The notes under the pieces are model-generated. The model had not been told where the DNA came from, ran no database searches, and worked only from the letters and a program-made list of their open reading frames with translations. A stretch of DNA of 64,000 nt, taken from NCBI RefSeq assembly GCF_002836975.1, contig NZ_NIJK01000027.1:186001-250000 (forward strand). Direction: 5' to 3'. The stretch is from Shewanella indica (GTDB taxonomy: Bacteria > Pseudomonadota > Gammaproteobacteria > Enterobacterales > Shewanellaceae). The translations under genes were made by a program, and so were the position numbers. Positions 7,072 to 16,927 of the stretch are shown in pieces (position 1 is the stretch's first letter; each line of letters starts with the position of its first letter).

Positions 7072-9654
7072 TCAGAAGTTAAGACTGACCTTGGTGTAGA
7101 TGAAACGGCCTCTGGGGTTATGCACAGACATCACATAGCCATAGAGATCCGCATCGCCATCGCCTATGGCAAACGGCGGCTCTTCATCCAACAGGTTGTT
7201 GACCCCGAGCGTCCACTTGAACATCTCGTTGAAACGGTAGGAAGCCTGCAAGTCCACCAGGAACTGGGCATCCACCATACGTGACTTGTTCTCGGTAAAG
7301 TCGAGGGCGCCGTCGAAGTTGATGTCCGGCGTATCTTCAAATTCGCCTATGTAGCTGACATTGAGGTTGGCGGCAAAGTCGCCCATGGTCCAGTTAGTGC
7401 TGGCCAGCCAGCGGTACTGGGGATACTCATATTCGCCGGTATAATCCAGGCCGTCCTTTTCAAACTTGTCCAGATAGCTCCACTCAAGACCAAACTTGAG
7501 ATCGCCATAGCTGTCCAGTTCCAGACCGTAGTGAGCCGAGATATCCAGGCCCTGTGCCTCCTGGGAGCTTAAGTTAACAAAGCTTGAGTGAATCACATCA
7601 AGCACCCCGAGCGGCTCGCCACCGGCGGGGGGCAGGCGCACACAGATAGCACTGTTTTGATCATTACAGTTGGCGGCATAGATATCGCCCAGAGGCTGCT
7701 CGTCTATCTTGTTGTCCTGGGTGATGTTCCAGATATCGAAGCCGATATCGAACTTCTGGCTCGGCGCCCAGATCATACCTATGTTCCAGGTTTCCGACTC
7801 CTCGGCGTCCAGATCCGGGTTACCGGCAAATACCGTGTTGTAATCCAGTACCTCACAGTCGGCCTCTGAGATACCCTGAGCGGCGCAGGCATAGGTATCT
7901 TTAAAGAAGTTACTCTTTTCCGAAGGGCCCAGGCCTATCTGGGCCAACGATGGTGCCCGGAATCCCTGGGCCCAGGAGGCGCGCATGCTCAAGTCTTCTG
8001 TCATGCCCCAATGGAACGCCACCTTGGGATTGGTGGTGGAGCCAAAATCGCTGTAATGATCGTAGCGCCCCGCCAGTTGCAGCTCGAAGCTGTCGGTCAC
8101 CGGAATGGAAAACTCCAGGTAGGCGGCATACTGATCGCGCTCGGCCGCGGCGGAAACCGCTTCAGTCCCGAAGATAAGCCCGCGCTGGAACTGCTCATCG
8201 GGCACATCGCTGACATCCTCTTCACGATATTCCATCCCGGCGGCTAGCATGATATCCCTGTCTGCCAGGGTAAAGGCATGCCCCGAAATGCTGGCATCAT
8301 AGGCGGTAATATGTGACTTGCCCTGACGCACCAGACTGGTGGTAATGGCATCTATCACCTCGGGTGAGTTGATGGTGCCGCCAAAGGGGTTGTAGTTGCC
8401 GAGATTGATTTGCTCCTGCAGATAGTCCACCCGCACCCAGCCCTGGCTGCGATCCCCTGTCTGGGTCGACTCACTGCGCCCCTTTTGGGCCGAGACTTCC
8501 CAGTCCCACTCCTTGAAGCTGCCGCGCAGACCGGCCACTAATCTCAAGCTGTCGGACTCGATATCCCAGCGGCGGGGACCGGCATCCACTGTGCGGAAGC
8601 GACCTATGTCAATATCCTGACCAAAAGGATTGTTGGGATGTGAACCGGGAACCGTCAAACCGGCGGTTTCATCCAGCGGTGTGGCGGCGCCACCGGCCTT
8701 GGAGGTATTGTGCTGAGCCGCCAACTCCAAAAAGGCGGTCAGGGCGTCACTCAGGTGATACTCAAACTGACCTATGGCGCCTATGCGCTCGGCCTCGGGG
8801 ATCACCAAGTTATAGGGGCCATAATCGAACAGGCAGCTGCCGCTCGATGTGGCGGAATCGGCCGGACAAGCCGGATCTATGGTCTTGACGCCATTGACAT
8901 AGAAATACCCGGGAAAGCCCCGCGAGGAACGGAAATCCTCCCCGCCCCAGGGCGACTGATTGGCGGTACCAAACTGCCCCATCTCATCGGCGCTCAGGGT
9001 CGAGTTGCTGAAGTAATCCAGGATCACAGACGCGCTGCCCTTGTCACTCATGGTGCCCCACACCAGACTGGCGGTCTTTTCGTTGTAATTGGGGCCATCT
9101 GTGGCGCCATAGCCGAGATTGACTTCAATGCCTTCGATGTTTTTCCTCAGCACTATGTTGACCACCCCGGCGATGGCATCCGAGCCATAGATGGCCGAGG
9201 CGCCGTCCTTGAGTATATCTATCCGCTCAATGGCCGATACGGGAATGCTGTTGATATCGACAAAAGAATTGCTGACCCCTTCGGCAAAGGCGCTGATGGA
9301 AACCCGGCGACCATTGATCAGCACTAAGGTTGCATCCGGCCCCATGCCACGCAGGCTGATGGCGGCGGCACCGTTGGCGGTAGAGTCCTGGCTGTTGCCG
9401 CGGGTGGAGAAAGTGCCGGCCCCGGCCGCCGGCATTCTTTCCAGCAACTGCTGCAGGTTGTCGTAGCCCATGTTGGCAATATCTTCCTTGCCTATGGATT
9501 GAATGGGCGATGGGCCTTCCATATCGGTACGTTTAATCCGCGAGCCTGTGACTTCGATACGCTCCACAGACTCCTCGGCCGCGAAGGATTCTCCGGTAGG
9601 GGTCAAGGCAAGTGCGACGGCGCAGGCACTCAGGACAAGGTGAGGTCTGTTCAT
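7072..9654 (-). CDS. TonB-dependent outer-membrane receptor, substrate unknown
   Basis: The start is ATG 9654 behind AGGGA (860 residues); upstream in-frame sequence to 9735 lacks a ribosome site. There is a signal peptide, with a likely cut after FAA near residue 26. The plug domain opens with VTGSRIKRTDMEGPSP and includes the conserved LQQLLERMPA and DGASAIYGSDAIAGVVNI segments (about residues 35-175). The remainder is a 22-strand-type barrel ending in an aromatic residue (VSLNF), the outer-membrane assembly signal. The GSRI-type plug is common in large receptor families of Shewanella that import peptides or sugars. No linked transporter or enzyme names a substrate, and no clear Fur box was seen. 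Confidence 0.88.
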   Translation of the reverse strand: MNRPHLVLSACAVALALTPTGESFAAEESVERIEVTGSRIKRTDMEGPSPIQSIGKEDIANMGYDNLQQLLERMPAAGAGTFSTRGNSQDSTANGAAAISLRGMGPDATLVLINGRRVSISAFAEGVSNSFVDINSIPVSAIERIDILKDGASAIYGSDAIAGVVNIVLRKNIEGIEVNLGYGATDGPNYNEKTASLVWGTMSDKGSASVILDYFSNSTLSADEMGQFGTANQSPWGGEDFRSSRGFPGYFYVNGVKTIDPACPADSATSSGSCLFDYGPYNLVIPEAERIGAIGQFEYHLSDALTAFLELAAQHNTSKAGGAATPLDETAGLTVPGSHPNNPFGQDIDIGRFRTVDAGPRRWDIESDSLRLVAGLRGSFKEWDWEVSAQKGRSESTQTGDRSQGWVRVDYLQEQINLGNYNPFGGTINSPEVIDAITTSLVRQGKSHITAYDASISGHAFTLADRDIMLAAGMEYREEDVSDVPDEQFQRGLIFGTEAVSAAAERDQYAAYLEFSIPVTDSFELQLAGRYDHYSDFGSTTNPKVAFHWGMTEDLSMRASWAQGFRAPSLAQIGLGPSEKSNFFKDTYACAAQGISEADCEVLDYNTVFAGNPDLDAEESETWNIGMIWAPSQKFDIGFDIWNITQDNKIDEQPLGDIYAANCNDQNSAICVRLPPAGGEPLGVLDVIHSSFVNLSSQEAQGLDISAHYGLELDSYGDLKFGLEWSYLDKFEKDGLDYTGEYEYPQYRWLASTNWTMGDFAANLNVSYIGEFEDTPDINFDGALDFTENKSRMVDAQFLVDLQASYRFNEMFKWTLGVNNLLDEEPPFAIGDGDADLYGYVMSVHNPRGRFIYTKVSLNF

Positions 9655-9820
9655 AATTATCCCTAATTTTTTCAGCTGTTTTTGTGGAAAACAACCACGA
9701 CTACAAACTTCCGTGCTGTCATATTTTTTTAACATTTACCGATTCAACTTAACTCTTTAATATCTAAAGTCAATGCCTCTACCCGAGGTAAATTTGATTT
9801 TACTGATATAGGAAGTCGCC

Positions 9821-10639
9821 ATGTCCACAGCCGCCGCGCCACTGCTTCAGGCTCGCTTTGCCGATAATATCGCCAACATAAGCGCCGAGCTGACCGAGCG
9901 TAAGCTAGTGGTGCGCCGCGGCCTACTGACCCGCACCGAAAATACTGTGCCCTTGGATAAAATCACCGACATGGCGCTTATTCAGCGGCCACTGATGCGC
10001 CTGTTCGGTCTGAAGAAACTCAAGCAGGAAACCGCCGGACAATCCGGCAATGACGCCCTGATAAGCCTGGTTGGCATAGTCGATGCCGACGGATTTCGCG
10101 CCGCCCTGCTGGCACTGGTGTTTCTCAACCTGGGTGCCGGTATCATGCATGACTCAGGAGCCTCCTTTGCCGACTCGGGAGCCCAGTTTACCGGGCAGTT
10201 GATCTCCCTCTACGCCAGCGTGCTCGGGGAGTGGAGCCGTATGCTTATCGCCTTGGTGGCGCTGTTGTGTATTTTCTCCACCACTGTCACTGTGCTCAAT
10301 GGTTACAGCCGCCCCCTGGATGCCGGTTGGCGCCTGCTGCTTGAGCGCCGCCCCAGCGGTAAACGCCTGGCGGTGATCCTGCTGGTTATGTCGCTGCTGG
10401 CCTTGCTGCTGTTCCTGTTCTTCAAGGGTGCCTTGCTATCACTGTTGGAATTGGTGATGATCCAGGCCTTTATGACCACCTGCATTTTTGCCTGGTTGAA
10501 TCTACGGCTGATGAGTTCCAAAACCCTGCCGACTGAGATCCGTTACGGCAAGGGCATGCAACTCTGGGGCTGGCTGGGACTCGGTTACCTGTTTGGCTTT
10601 GCGCTGCTGTTTATCTATTGGTATTGCTACATCAAATAA
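9821..10639 (+). CDS. Chimeric ORF: bacterial PH domain joined to C-terminal part of an Nramp transporter
   Basis: This 272-residue ORF has a good start (AGGAAG before ATG 9821) and no internal stop, yet it reads as parts of two families. Residues about 21-92 match the bPH2/DUF304 domain (SAELTERKLVVRRGLL, then TVPLDKITDMALI, then ETAGQSG and GIVDADGFR). The membrane helices that normally precede this domain are missing. From about residue 97 it turns into the distal half of an Nramp divalent-metal transporter (LGAGIMHDSGASFADSGAQF, GEWSRMLIAL, STTVTVLNGYSR), with several membrane helices. The metal-binding TM1 (DPGN) and TM6 (MPH) parts of Nramp are absent, so metal transport is unlikely. 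It may be a deletion-born fusion or a decayed remnant. The serine hydrolase gene follows after 9 bp. Confidence 0.75.
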   Translation: MSTAAAPLLQARFADNIANISAELTERKLVVRRGLLTRTENTVPLDKITDMALIQRPLMRLFGLKKLKQETAGQSGNDALISLVGIVDADGFRAALLALVFLNLGAGIMHDSGASFADSGAQFTGQLISLYASVLGEWSRMLIALVALLCIFSTTVTVLNGYSRPLDAGWRLLLERRPSGKRLAVILLVMSLLALLLFLFFKGALLSLLELVMIQAFMTTCIFAWLNLRLMSSKTLPTEIRYGKGMQLWGWLGLGYLFGFALLFIYWYCYIK

Positions 10640-10648
10640 GGAAGTTGC

Positions 10649-11812
10649 ATGAACTGCTCACCGCTGGCAAAGCCGCGCTTTTTAGGGCCAAACCTCTCAT
10701 CGACAGTCAAAGGCATCACCATGGCCTGCATGCTGGGATTCACTTTAAGCCTGAGCGCGGCGCCAGGGCCCAAACAAGAGCCGGCACCAGGCAAGGGTTC
10801 GGCGCCATCTGCCTGCCACAGCCAAGAGCTGACACAACAGCTACAGCTGATAATCAAGCAAAACCCCCTGCCCTTCAGCGGCGTAATCGAGTTAAGGCAA
10901 GGTAAAAAGGCACTGCTGAGCCATGCGGCCGGAGAAAGCCAGGGCAAACCCATCACCTCTGATAGCCAATTTGTGCTGGGTTCACTATCAAAGCAAGTGT
11001 TTGCCGTCTTGGTGATGCGGGCGATAGAAAGAGGCGATTTCAAGCTCAATGACAGCGCCGCCGCCCTGCTCGGCAAAAAGGCCGAACTGGATCCGGCCAT
11101 CACAGTCGCCATGTTGCTGAGCCACACATCCGGCATAGGCATCCAAGGACAAGCCTTGCTGTTCACCCCGGGCAGCGATTTTAAATACAGCAATGACAAT
11201 TATTGGCTGCTGGCCGAGATCCTCAAGCGTAACGGCAGCAGCAGTACTCAATTGCTGCAACGCTTCTTTGATGCCGAGGGGCTTGAGCTCAAGGCCCGCA
11301 CCGGCAGTATTGAAAGTATCCAGGAACAGTTACCCCATCTGGCGATAGGAAGAACCGAGACAGACAGCGGCTTTGAGAGCGTGGCCGAGCAGTTGACTCT
11401 CACAGATAAGCTGCTGGCCAGCGGCGCCCTTATTGGCTCCGCCTCTGCCTTTGCCGACTTTCAGCAGGCCCTGCATCAGGGGCAACTATTGAGCCGTGGC
11501 GGCTATCTGCAACTGCTGGCGCCAAGAGGCAAACGCCCCCATCGTTGGGGCGAGCTGAATTATGCCGCCGGAATACAACTGAGCCCTGAGTTGCCCCTGG
11601 AGTTCAGCCACAGTGGTTACATAGCGGGTTATATCAGCACGGCGATTTATTATCCGGACTCGGGCTTCAATCTGCTGGTGCTGGAAAACACCTCTTGGTC
11701 ACTCAAAGATATAGGCCGGGTGTTCGCCCTTCACGACAAGCTGCGACAAGCGGTGCGCGAAACGGCCGCGAACTGTCCACTGGAAAAAGCGGCAAATCTG
11801 CCCGGCTTTTAG
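10649..11812 (+). CDS. Serine hydrolase, beta-lactamase/penicillin-binding (class C-like) family
   Basis: This is a 387-residue exported protein starting at ATG 10649 behind AAGGAAG. A hydrophobic signal segment spans about residues 22-38. Active-site motifs of the class C/esterase family are present: SLSK with nucleophile Ser112 and Lys115, HTSG at 159-162, and Tyr180-Ser-Asn. A late HSGYIAG stands where the KTG/HTG motif usually lies. Such proteins hydrolyse D-amino peptides or esters, and many are not true beta-lactamases. It starts 9 bp after the chimeric ORF and is probably co-transcribed with it. The substrate is unknown. Confidence 0.8.
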   Translation: MNCSPLAKPRFLGPNLSSTVKGITMACMLGFTLSLSAAPGPKQEPAPGKGSAPSACHSQELTQQLQLIIKQNPLPFSGVIELRQGKKALLSHAAGESQGKPITSDSQFVLGSLSKQVFAVLVMRAIERGDFKLNDSAAALLGKKAELDPAITVAMLLSHTSGIGIQGQALLFTPGSDFKYSNDNYWLLAEILKRNGSSSTQLLQRFFDAEGLELKARTGSIESIQEQLPHLAIGRTETDSGFESVAEQLTLTDKLLASGALIGSASAFADFQQALHQGQLLSRGGYLQLLAPRGKRPHRWGELNYAAGIQLSPELPLEFSHSGYIAGYISTAIYYPDSGFNLLVLENTSWSLKDIGRVFALHDKLRQAVRETAANCPLEKAANLPGF

Positions 11813-11813
11813 G

Positions 11814-11819
11814 TATAAT
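11814..11819 (+). promoter_or_regulatory. Possible -10 element for the DUF1456 gene
   Basis: A perfect TATAAT lies just after the hydrolase stop codon, about 98 bp before ATG 11917. No convincing -35 was found, so this is tentative. Confidence 0.35.
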
Positions 11820-11916
11820 GCCGCAATACTGCGGAGCCTCCGCGCCTAACGCACCTAAGTCAATCGCCAGACAGTGTTAAAACTAAGCCGGGAGTCAAAC
11901 CGGCCCAGGGACATTC

Positions 11917-12381
11917 ATGACCAACAACGATATTCTGCGCCGCTTGCGCTTTGTCTTTAATTTCAACGACTCCAAGGTATTGCGTCTCTACGCTAAAATG
12001 AAGCGTGAAATGAGTGAAGCTGAGCTGGCCGGCCTGCTCAAGAAAGAAGATGAAGAAGGGTTCCGTCCCTGTGACGATCGCACCCTGTGCCAATTTCTCG
12101 ATGCCGTGATCATCGACAAACGCGGCCTGCGTCCCGGCAGTGGCATTCCGCAGCCGCTATCCAGCCTGAACAACAACATCATCTTCAAGAAACTCAGAAT
12201 CGCCTTGGAACTGAAAGAAGAAGATATTATTGCCATTCTTGAACTGGCCAACTTCCGTATCGGCAAGGCTGAGCTGAGCGCCCTGTTCCGCAACCCGGAG
12301 CACAAGCATTACCGCTATTGTGGTGATCAGTTAATGCGTAACTTTATCAAGGGCTTGTCACTTAAATATCGCGGTAAGTAA
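11917..12381 (+). CDS. DUF1456 family protein (YehS-like)
   Basis: This 154-residue cytoplasmic protein contains two copies of one domain. The first (NNDILRRLRFVFNFND...CDDRTLCQFLDAVI) and the second (NNNIIFKKLRIALELKE...YCGDQLMRNFIKGL) align closely and define the DUF1456 repeat, known from E. coli YehS. The biochemical function of the family is unknown; it is predicted helical. The gene stands alone with its own terminator. Confidence 0.85.
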   Translation: MTNNDILRRLRFVFNFNDSKVLRLYAKMKREMSEAELAGLLKKEDEEGFRPCDDRTLCQFLDAVIIDKRGLRPGSGIPQPLSSLNNNIIFKKLRIALELKEEDIIAILELANFRIGKAELSALFRNPEHKHYRYCGDQLMRNFIKGLSLKYRGK

Positions 12382-12411
12382 GCCAACAAGCAACGACTGA
12401 TTTCTCCTTTG

Positions 12412-12442
12412 GAACCAGGCATCCGCCTGGTTCTTTGTTTTG
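12412..12442 (+). terminator. Rho-independent terminator after the DUF1456 gene
   Basis: A 9-bp stem GAACCAGGC / GCCTGGTTC with loop ATCC is followed by TTTGTTTTG. Confidence 0.85.
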
Positions 12443-12606
12443 TGTCGTTACCCTCTTAGGCTTAGGCCAATCCGGTTTGCCGCGTTTTAAACAAAATTTT
12501 TGCTCAAGCCCTCGCCCGCAGGCAACAAAGATCACATTTCGTGGTAATCTATGCGGATTTAGATCACAGCCCGTCATCCACCAACAAAGAACATAAAAGG
12601 TTAGCC

Positions 12607-14295
12607 ATGGACGATAATAAACGCCCCTTATATCTGCCTTTTGCCGGTCCGGCTATTCTCGAAGCGCCGTTGATCAACAAAGGTAGTGCATTTACCGAGG
12701 AAGAGCGTATTTTCTTCAACCTCGAAGGCTTGGTGCCCTACGTGATTGAAACGATCGAAGAGCAGGCCTCACGTGCCTACGATCAGTTCAAGAACTTCAG
12801 CAATGATCTGGACAAGCATATCTATTTGCGCAATATCCAGGACACCAACGAGACCCTCTTCTATCGTCTGGTTCAGAACCACATCACAGAGATGATGCCT
12901 ATCATCTACACCCCAACCGTCGGGTTGGCCTGTGAACGCTTCTCCAAAGACTACCGCCGTAACCGCGGCCTGTTTATCTCCTATCCGAACAAAGATCGCA
13001 TCGACGACATCCTCAACAACTCCACCCGTCACAAGGTGAAGGTGATAGTGGTTACCGATGGTGAGCGTATTTTGGGGCTCGGCGATCAAGGGATCGGCGG
13101 TATGGGGATCCCGATTGGAAAGTTGTCGCTCTACACCAGTTGCGGCGGCATCAGCCCGGCTTACACTCTGCCCATCACCTTGGATGTGGGAACAGATAAT
13201 CCGCATCTGCTGGAAGATCCCATGTATATGGGTTGGCGCCACCAGCGCATAGGCGGTGAAGAATATCTGGAATTTATTGAAGCCTTTATGCAGGCGGTTC
13301 ATCGCCGCTGGCCCGAGGCCTTGATCCAGTTCGAAGACTTCGCCCAGAAAAACGCCATGCCGCTGCTGGAGCGTTACAAGGATAAATACTGCTGTTTCAA
13401 TGATGACATTCAGGGAACCGCCGCTATCACAGTTGGCTCACTGCTCGCCGCCTGTAAGGCCGCCGGCACTCAGTTGAGCCAGCAAAGAGTTGCCTTCCTC
13501 GGCGCCGGCAGCGCAGGTTGCGGCATCGCCGAAGCGATTATTGCGCAGATGGTTTCCGAAGGGATCAGTGATGAGCAGGCCAGACGCCAGGTGTTTATGG
13601 TCGATCGCTGGGGACTGTTGCAGGACAATATGCCCAACCTGTTGCCATTCCAGCAAAAGCTGGCGCAAAAGCGCGAAGAGCTGCAGCAATGGAGCAACTT
13701 CGGTGACAACATCTCATTGCTGGATGTGGTCAACAACGGCAAGCCGACAGTGCTTATCGGGGTTTCCGGCGCCCCTGGGCTGTTCAGCGAGGAGATCATC
13801 CGCGCCATGCACAGCCACTGCCCAAGACCGATAGTGTTCCCGCTGTCCAACCCCACCAGCCGGGTTGAAGCCACGCCCAAGGATATTCTGCACTGGACCA
13901 ATGGCCAGGCGCTGGTTGCCACCGGCAGCCCCTTTGAGCCTGTGGTCATAGACAACCAGACCTATGAAATCGCCCAGTGCAACAACAGCTATATCTTCCC
14001 GGGCATAGGCCTTGGGGTATTGGCCAGTGGTGCCAAGCGGGTCTCTGATGAGATGCTGATGGCCTCCAGCCGCGCCCTGGCAGAATGCTCGCCGCTGGCA
14101 CTCAACGGTAGTGGTTCCCTGCTGCCTAAGCTGGAAGAGATCCAGAAAGTCAGCAAGCACATCGCCTTTGCCGTCGGCAAGGTCGCCATCGAGCAAGGCC
14201 ACGCATTGCCGACTTCCGATGAGATGTTGCAACAGGCTATCGAGAGTAATTTCTGGCAGCCTGAGTATCGTCGCTACAAGCGCACTTCATTCTAA
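12607..14295 (+). CDS. maeA: NAD-dependent malic enzyme (malate dehydrogenase, decarboxylating)
   Basis: The start chosen is ATG 12607 ([11 protein letters not shown]), with AAAAGG upstream, giving 562 residues, close to E. coli MaeA; a longer frame to 12541 is not supported. It converts L-malate plus NAD to pyruvate, CO2 and NADH. Family signatures are in order: IYTPTVG near the N-terminus, the malate-binding [20 protein letters not shown], the metal/substrate segment [11 protein letters not shown], and the dinucleotide-binding [13 protein letters not shown]. The C-terminal NAD domain contains [11 protein letters not shown]. The gene is monocistronic, with a strong terminator shared with the convergent neighbour. 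Confidence 0.95.
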   Translation: MDDNKRPLYLPFAGPAILEAPLINKGSAFTEEERIFFNLEGLVPYVIETIEEQASRAYDQFKNFSNDLDKHIYLRNIQDTNETLFYRLVQNHITEMMPIIYTPTVGLACERFSKDYRRNRGLFISYPNKDRIDDILNNSTRHKVKVIVVTDGERILGLGDQGIGGMGIPIGKLSLYTSCGGISPAYTLPITLDVGTDNPHLLEDPMYMGWRHQRIGGEEYLEFIEAFMQAVHRRWPEALIQFEDFAQKNAMPLLERYKDKYCCFNDDIQGTAAITVGSLLAACKAAGTQLSQQRVAFLGAGSAGCGIAEAIIAQMVSEGISDEQARRQVFMVDRWGLLQDNMPNLLPFQQKLAQKREELQQWSNFGDNISLLDVVNNGKPTVLIGVSGAPGLFSEEIIRAMHSHCPRPIVFPLSNPTSRVEATPKDILHWTNGQALVATGSPFEPVVIDNQTYEIAQCNNSYIFPGIGLGVLASGAKRVSDEMLMASSRALAECSPLALNGSGSLLPKLEEIQKVSKHIAFAVGKVAIEQGHALPTSDEMLQQAIESNFWQPEYRRYKRTSF

Positions 14296-14308
14296 GAGCG
14301 TCCGCCCA

Positions 14309-14345
14309 TAAAAAACCGGCATTAAAAATAATGCCGGTTTTTTTA
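14309..14345. terminator. Bidirectional terminator between maeA and the DUF3069 gene
   Basis: A stem of about 14 bp (AAAAACCGGCATTA with its complement) and an AAAA loop has A/T tracts on both sides. It sits between two convergent stop codons. Confidence 0.88.
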
Positions 14346-14346
14346 T

Positions 14347-14784
14347 TTAGCCATCGGCTATCACATCTCGAATACTGTTGAGCAAGCGCCTATCGGTACG
14401 GGCCTTTTTCAACTTGCGTACACTCTCTTTGAGCGCCGACTGTGAAATACGATCATATATGCCGCTATATTCCTGCTCGGCAATAGCCTCGTCGGTATCC
14501 GCCAACTGGGCGATATCCTGGGCCATCAAACTCAGTTGCAACCAGGCCGAAGCGATAAAAAAGCCGTGAAAATCGGCTCTGGGCAACAACTTGGCGGCAC
14601 TTGGCGGCAGCTTGTCCCAAGCCTGTTTGAACTCAGACTCCTTATCATCCAGCAGTTGTTCAAACAGACTGTCATAGGCTTCTTTCAGCGCCGTCGGCAA
14701 CTTATCCATAGGTAATACCTGAGAACAGATATTGATAGCGGCGCTTCGCGCCTGCTGCCGGTATTGAGCATCAACTTGAGTCAT
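14347..14784 (-). CDS. DUF3069-like small cytoplasmic protein
   Basis: This is a 145-residue helical, charged protein. The segments FKQAWDKLPPSAAKLL, DFHGFFIASAWLQ and ALKESVRKLKKARTDRRLL resemble DUF3069 proteins of Vibrio and Shewanella. No catalytic motif or membrane segment is visible. The function is unknown. It is a single gene, convergent with maeA, and the next gene upstream is divergent. Confidence 0.6.
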   Translation of the reverse strand: MTQVDAQYRQQARSAAINICSQVLPMDKLPTALKEAYDSLFEQLLDDKESEFKQAWDKLPPSAAKLLPRADFHGFFIASAWLQLSLMAQDIAQLADTDEAIAEQEYSGIYDRISQSALKESVRKLKKARTDRRLLNSIRDVIADG

Positions 14785-15033
14785 TGTGTATTCCGTCTAA
14801 AAGCGATTGGCGGCGAGTATAGCACCGGCATGAAACAGCAATCCATCTCCAATTGGCACCATGAAAATACCAAAAAGTCGGCGAAATAACGGAGCCAAGC
14901 GGGCTCAAAACCAGGTAACAGGCATTGGATGAAACCCTACTTGGTGCGCAAATTTAACGATTTATTACTGGTCAGCCAATGCCCTGGTGCGTATGCTTAG
15001 TAACATAATATAAACATATCTCTATCGGTAAGC

Positions 15034-16905
15034 GTGAAGTCATACTTTTTGAAATCAGCCTTCGCTCTGCTACTTTTGTCCGGCATGGTTCCGCTCGCTC
15101 AGGCATTGGATAACCCCGAGGCAGATAAGTTATTCAAACTGCTTGAAAATGGGCAGGTCAATAATGTTGCCAAGGTGGAGCAAACTCTGGAGCGGATAGC
15201 CCAATTGTTGGCAGATAAAGATCTTGATCGCCAAGTAAGACTCAGGCGCGCCCGCTGTTGGAGCTATGACATCAATAATAATGCCAAGGTTGATGCTGCA
15301 ATAGATTACGCCAATACCCAAGAACAGATGGCTGAAAATCAAGCTTATCCGGAAGCCCTGACCGACTTTCGCCTGTGCCATGGTTGGTACTCTCAACTCA
15401 AAGGTAATATGGAGCAGGCCAAAGCCGACTATGACCAAGCCTTACAACAAGCCTACCAACTCGAAGACCGCCGGTTAATCGCGGATGCCCGCAGTATGCG
15501 TGGTGCCATGTATTCTTTTCAGGGCAATTTTGCTCTGGCATTGGAAGATCTTCTGACCGCTCAACAGCTCTATGAACAACTCAAACTGGATTATTGGAGC
15601 CGCTACAACTTGGTTGATCTCGCTACCAGCTTTCGTCGTTTCGGCGATCCGCAGAGTGCACTCAACTATTACCGCCAATTGGAACAGGCTTATCGCCAAG
15701 GAGGCCATGAAGAACAAGCCTATATTGTCAATGGCGAGATGGCCATAGCTCTCGAGGAATTGGGAGATTTCGAAGCGGCTGTAACCAAATTCCAGCAGTC
15801 TTACAACTATCTCAAACGACAAGGAATGACTGTCGAAGCCGCAGGAGTTTCGGTCAATATGGCAGGTTCGCTGTTGAAACTCGACAGAATAGAGGATGCC
15901 AAACAGGCATTGGAGCGCGCCAAACCATTTGTGACCGAGCAACAGGGTGGCTTTTACAGCTTTATGCAACTCTACAGTGCCGATGTGCTGCTGCGCCAAG
16001 GTCAGGCGGAACAAGCTATGGTCCCCTTGGCCAAGGCAGAACAGAGTTTTCGGGATATCAGTAATGACAGGGGATTGGCCGAACTCTATCTGCTCAAAAG
16101 TGAAGTATTGGCCGCACAGGGACTTTGGCAAGAATCAACAAACGTGCTCAAATCATATATCTCCCTGCATTCTGAACTGGATAGTAAGCTTCAGTCATAC
16201 CGCACCACAGAGATGCGTACCCGCTTCAATGCCGACCGCATGGCAAAAGAAAACCAACGTCTGCTGGAAAGCGAGCGTCTCAAAGAACAGGAGGTGCAGA
16301 TACTGCAGCAAAACCGCCTGTTGCAGCTGGCGGTGCTGATCCTTGCCAGCATCATTATTTTCATTATGGCGATTCTGGCCTATAAACAAACCGGAAGGTC
16401 ACGTCAATTTCAGAAGATAGCCCATACGGATCATCTCACTCAGTTGGCCAACCGACGCTATACCTATCAAAGGGGAGAAGCGTTATTCAATCAGGCCAAA
16501 CATTCAGGCGTACCTATGTCTGTTATTCTGTTTGATGCCGATAACTTCAAGGATATCAACGACCAGTTTGGTCATGATGGCGGTGATAAGGTACTGCAAC
16601 ACCTGGCGAGCGTGAGCCAAACGCTTATTCGTGAGCAAGATCTACTGGGGCGGATCGGTGGTGAAGAGTTTCTGCTGCTGTTGCCGGAAACCAGTCGAGA
16701 AGAATGCCTGAAGATTGCTGAGCGTTTACGTCAAACCTTGGCAGAGTCAAGTCCAGAGGCGCTTGCAGGCGAGTCCAGAGTCACCATCAGTGCCGGGGTG
16801 GCGACTCTCAATACCGAGTTACAATTTTCAGAGCTGCTGAAACTGGCAGATAACGCTCTATACCGCGCCAAAAATAAAGGGCGTAATAGGGTAGAAAGCG
16901 CCTGA
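15034..16905 (+). CDS. Diguanylate cyclase with periplasmic TPR sensor domain
   Basis: The gene begins at GTG 15034 and encodes 623 residues. A signal peptide (cut about residue 24, LAQA) is followed by TPR-like helical repeats (about 30-400), a short coiled coil, one membrane helix (about 428-450) and a C-terminal cytoplasmic GGDEF domain. The active-site motif is GGEEF at 542-546, with DADNFKDINDQFGHDGGD upstream, so it should make c-di-GMP from two GTP. REQD exactly five residues before GGEEF is the RxxD inhibitory site, so product feedback is expected. The input is probably a periplasmic protein or peptide ligand. A divergent solute-binding protein gene is downstream on the opposite strand. 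Confidence 0.88.
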   Translation: MKSYFLKSAFALLLLSGMVPLAQALDNPEADKLFKLLENGQVNNVAKVEQTLERIAQLLADKDLDRQVRLRRARCWSYDINNNAKVDAAIDYANTQEQMAENQAYPEALTDFRLCHGWYSQLKGNMEQAKADYDQALQQAYQLEDRRLIADARSMRGAMYSFQGNFALALEDLLTAQQLYEQLKLDYWSRYNLVDLATSFRRFGDPQSALNYYRQLEQAYRQGGHEEQAYIVNGEMAIALEELGDFEAAVTKFQQSYNYLKRQGMTVEAAGVSVNMAGSLLKLDRIEDAKQALERAKPFVTEQQGGFYSFMQLYSADVLLRQGQAEQAMVPLAKAEQSFRDISNDRGLAELYLLKSEVLAAQGLWQESTNVLKSYISLHSELDSKLQSYRTTEMRTRFNADRMAKENQRLLESERLKEQEVQILQQNRLLQLAVLILASIIIFIMAILAYKQTGRSRQFQKIAHTDHLTQLANRRYTYQRGEALFNQAKHSGVPMSVILFDADNFKDINDQFGHDGGDKVLQHLASVSQTLIREQDLLGRIGGEEFLLLLPETSREECLKIAERLRQTLAESSPEALAGESRVTISAGVATLNTELQFSELLKLADNALYRAKNKGRNRVESA

Positions 16906-16927
16906 ACCTCCCCCACCAATCAGTAAT

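Noticed and set aside
12540..12606. A CRP site before maeA (TTAGATCACA)
   Set aside because: Only the TCACA half is good; the other half matches poorly at the right spacing.
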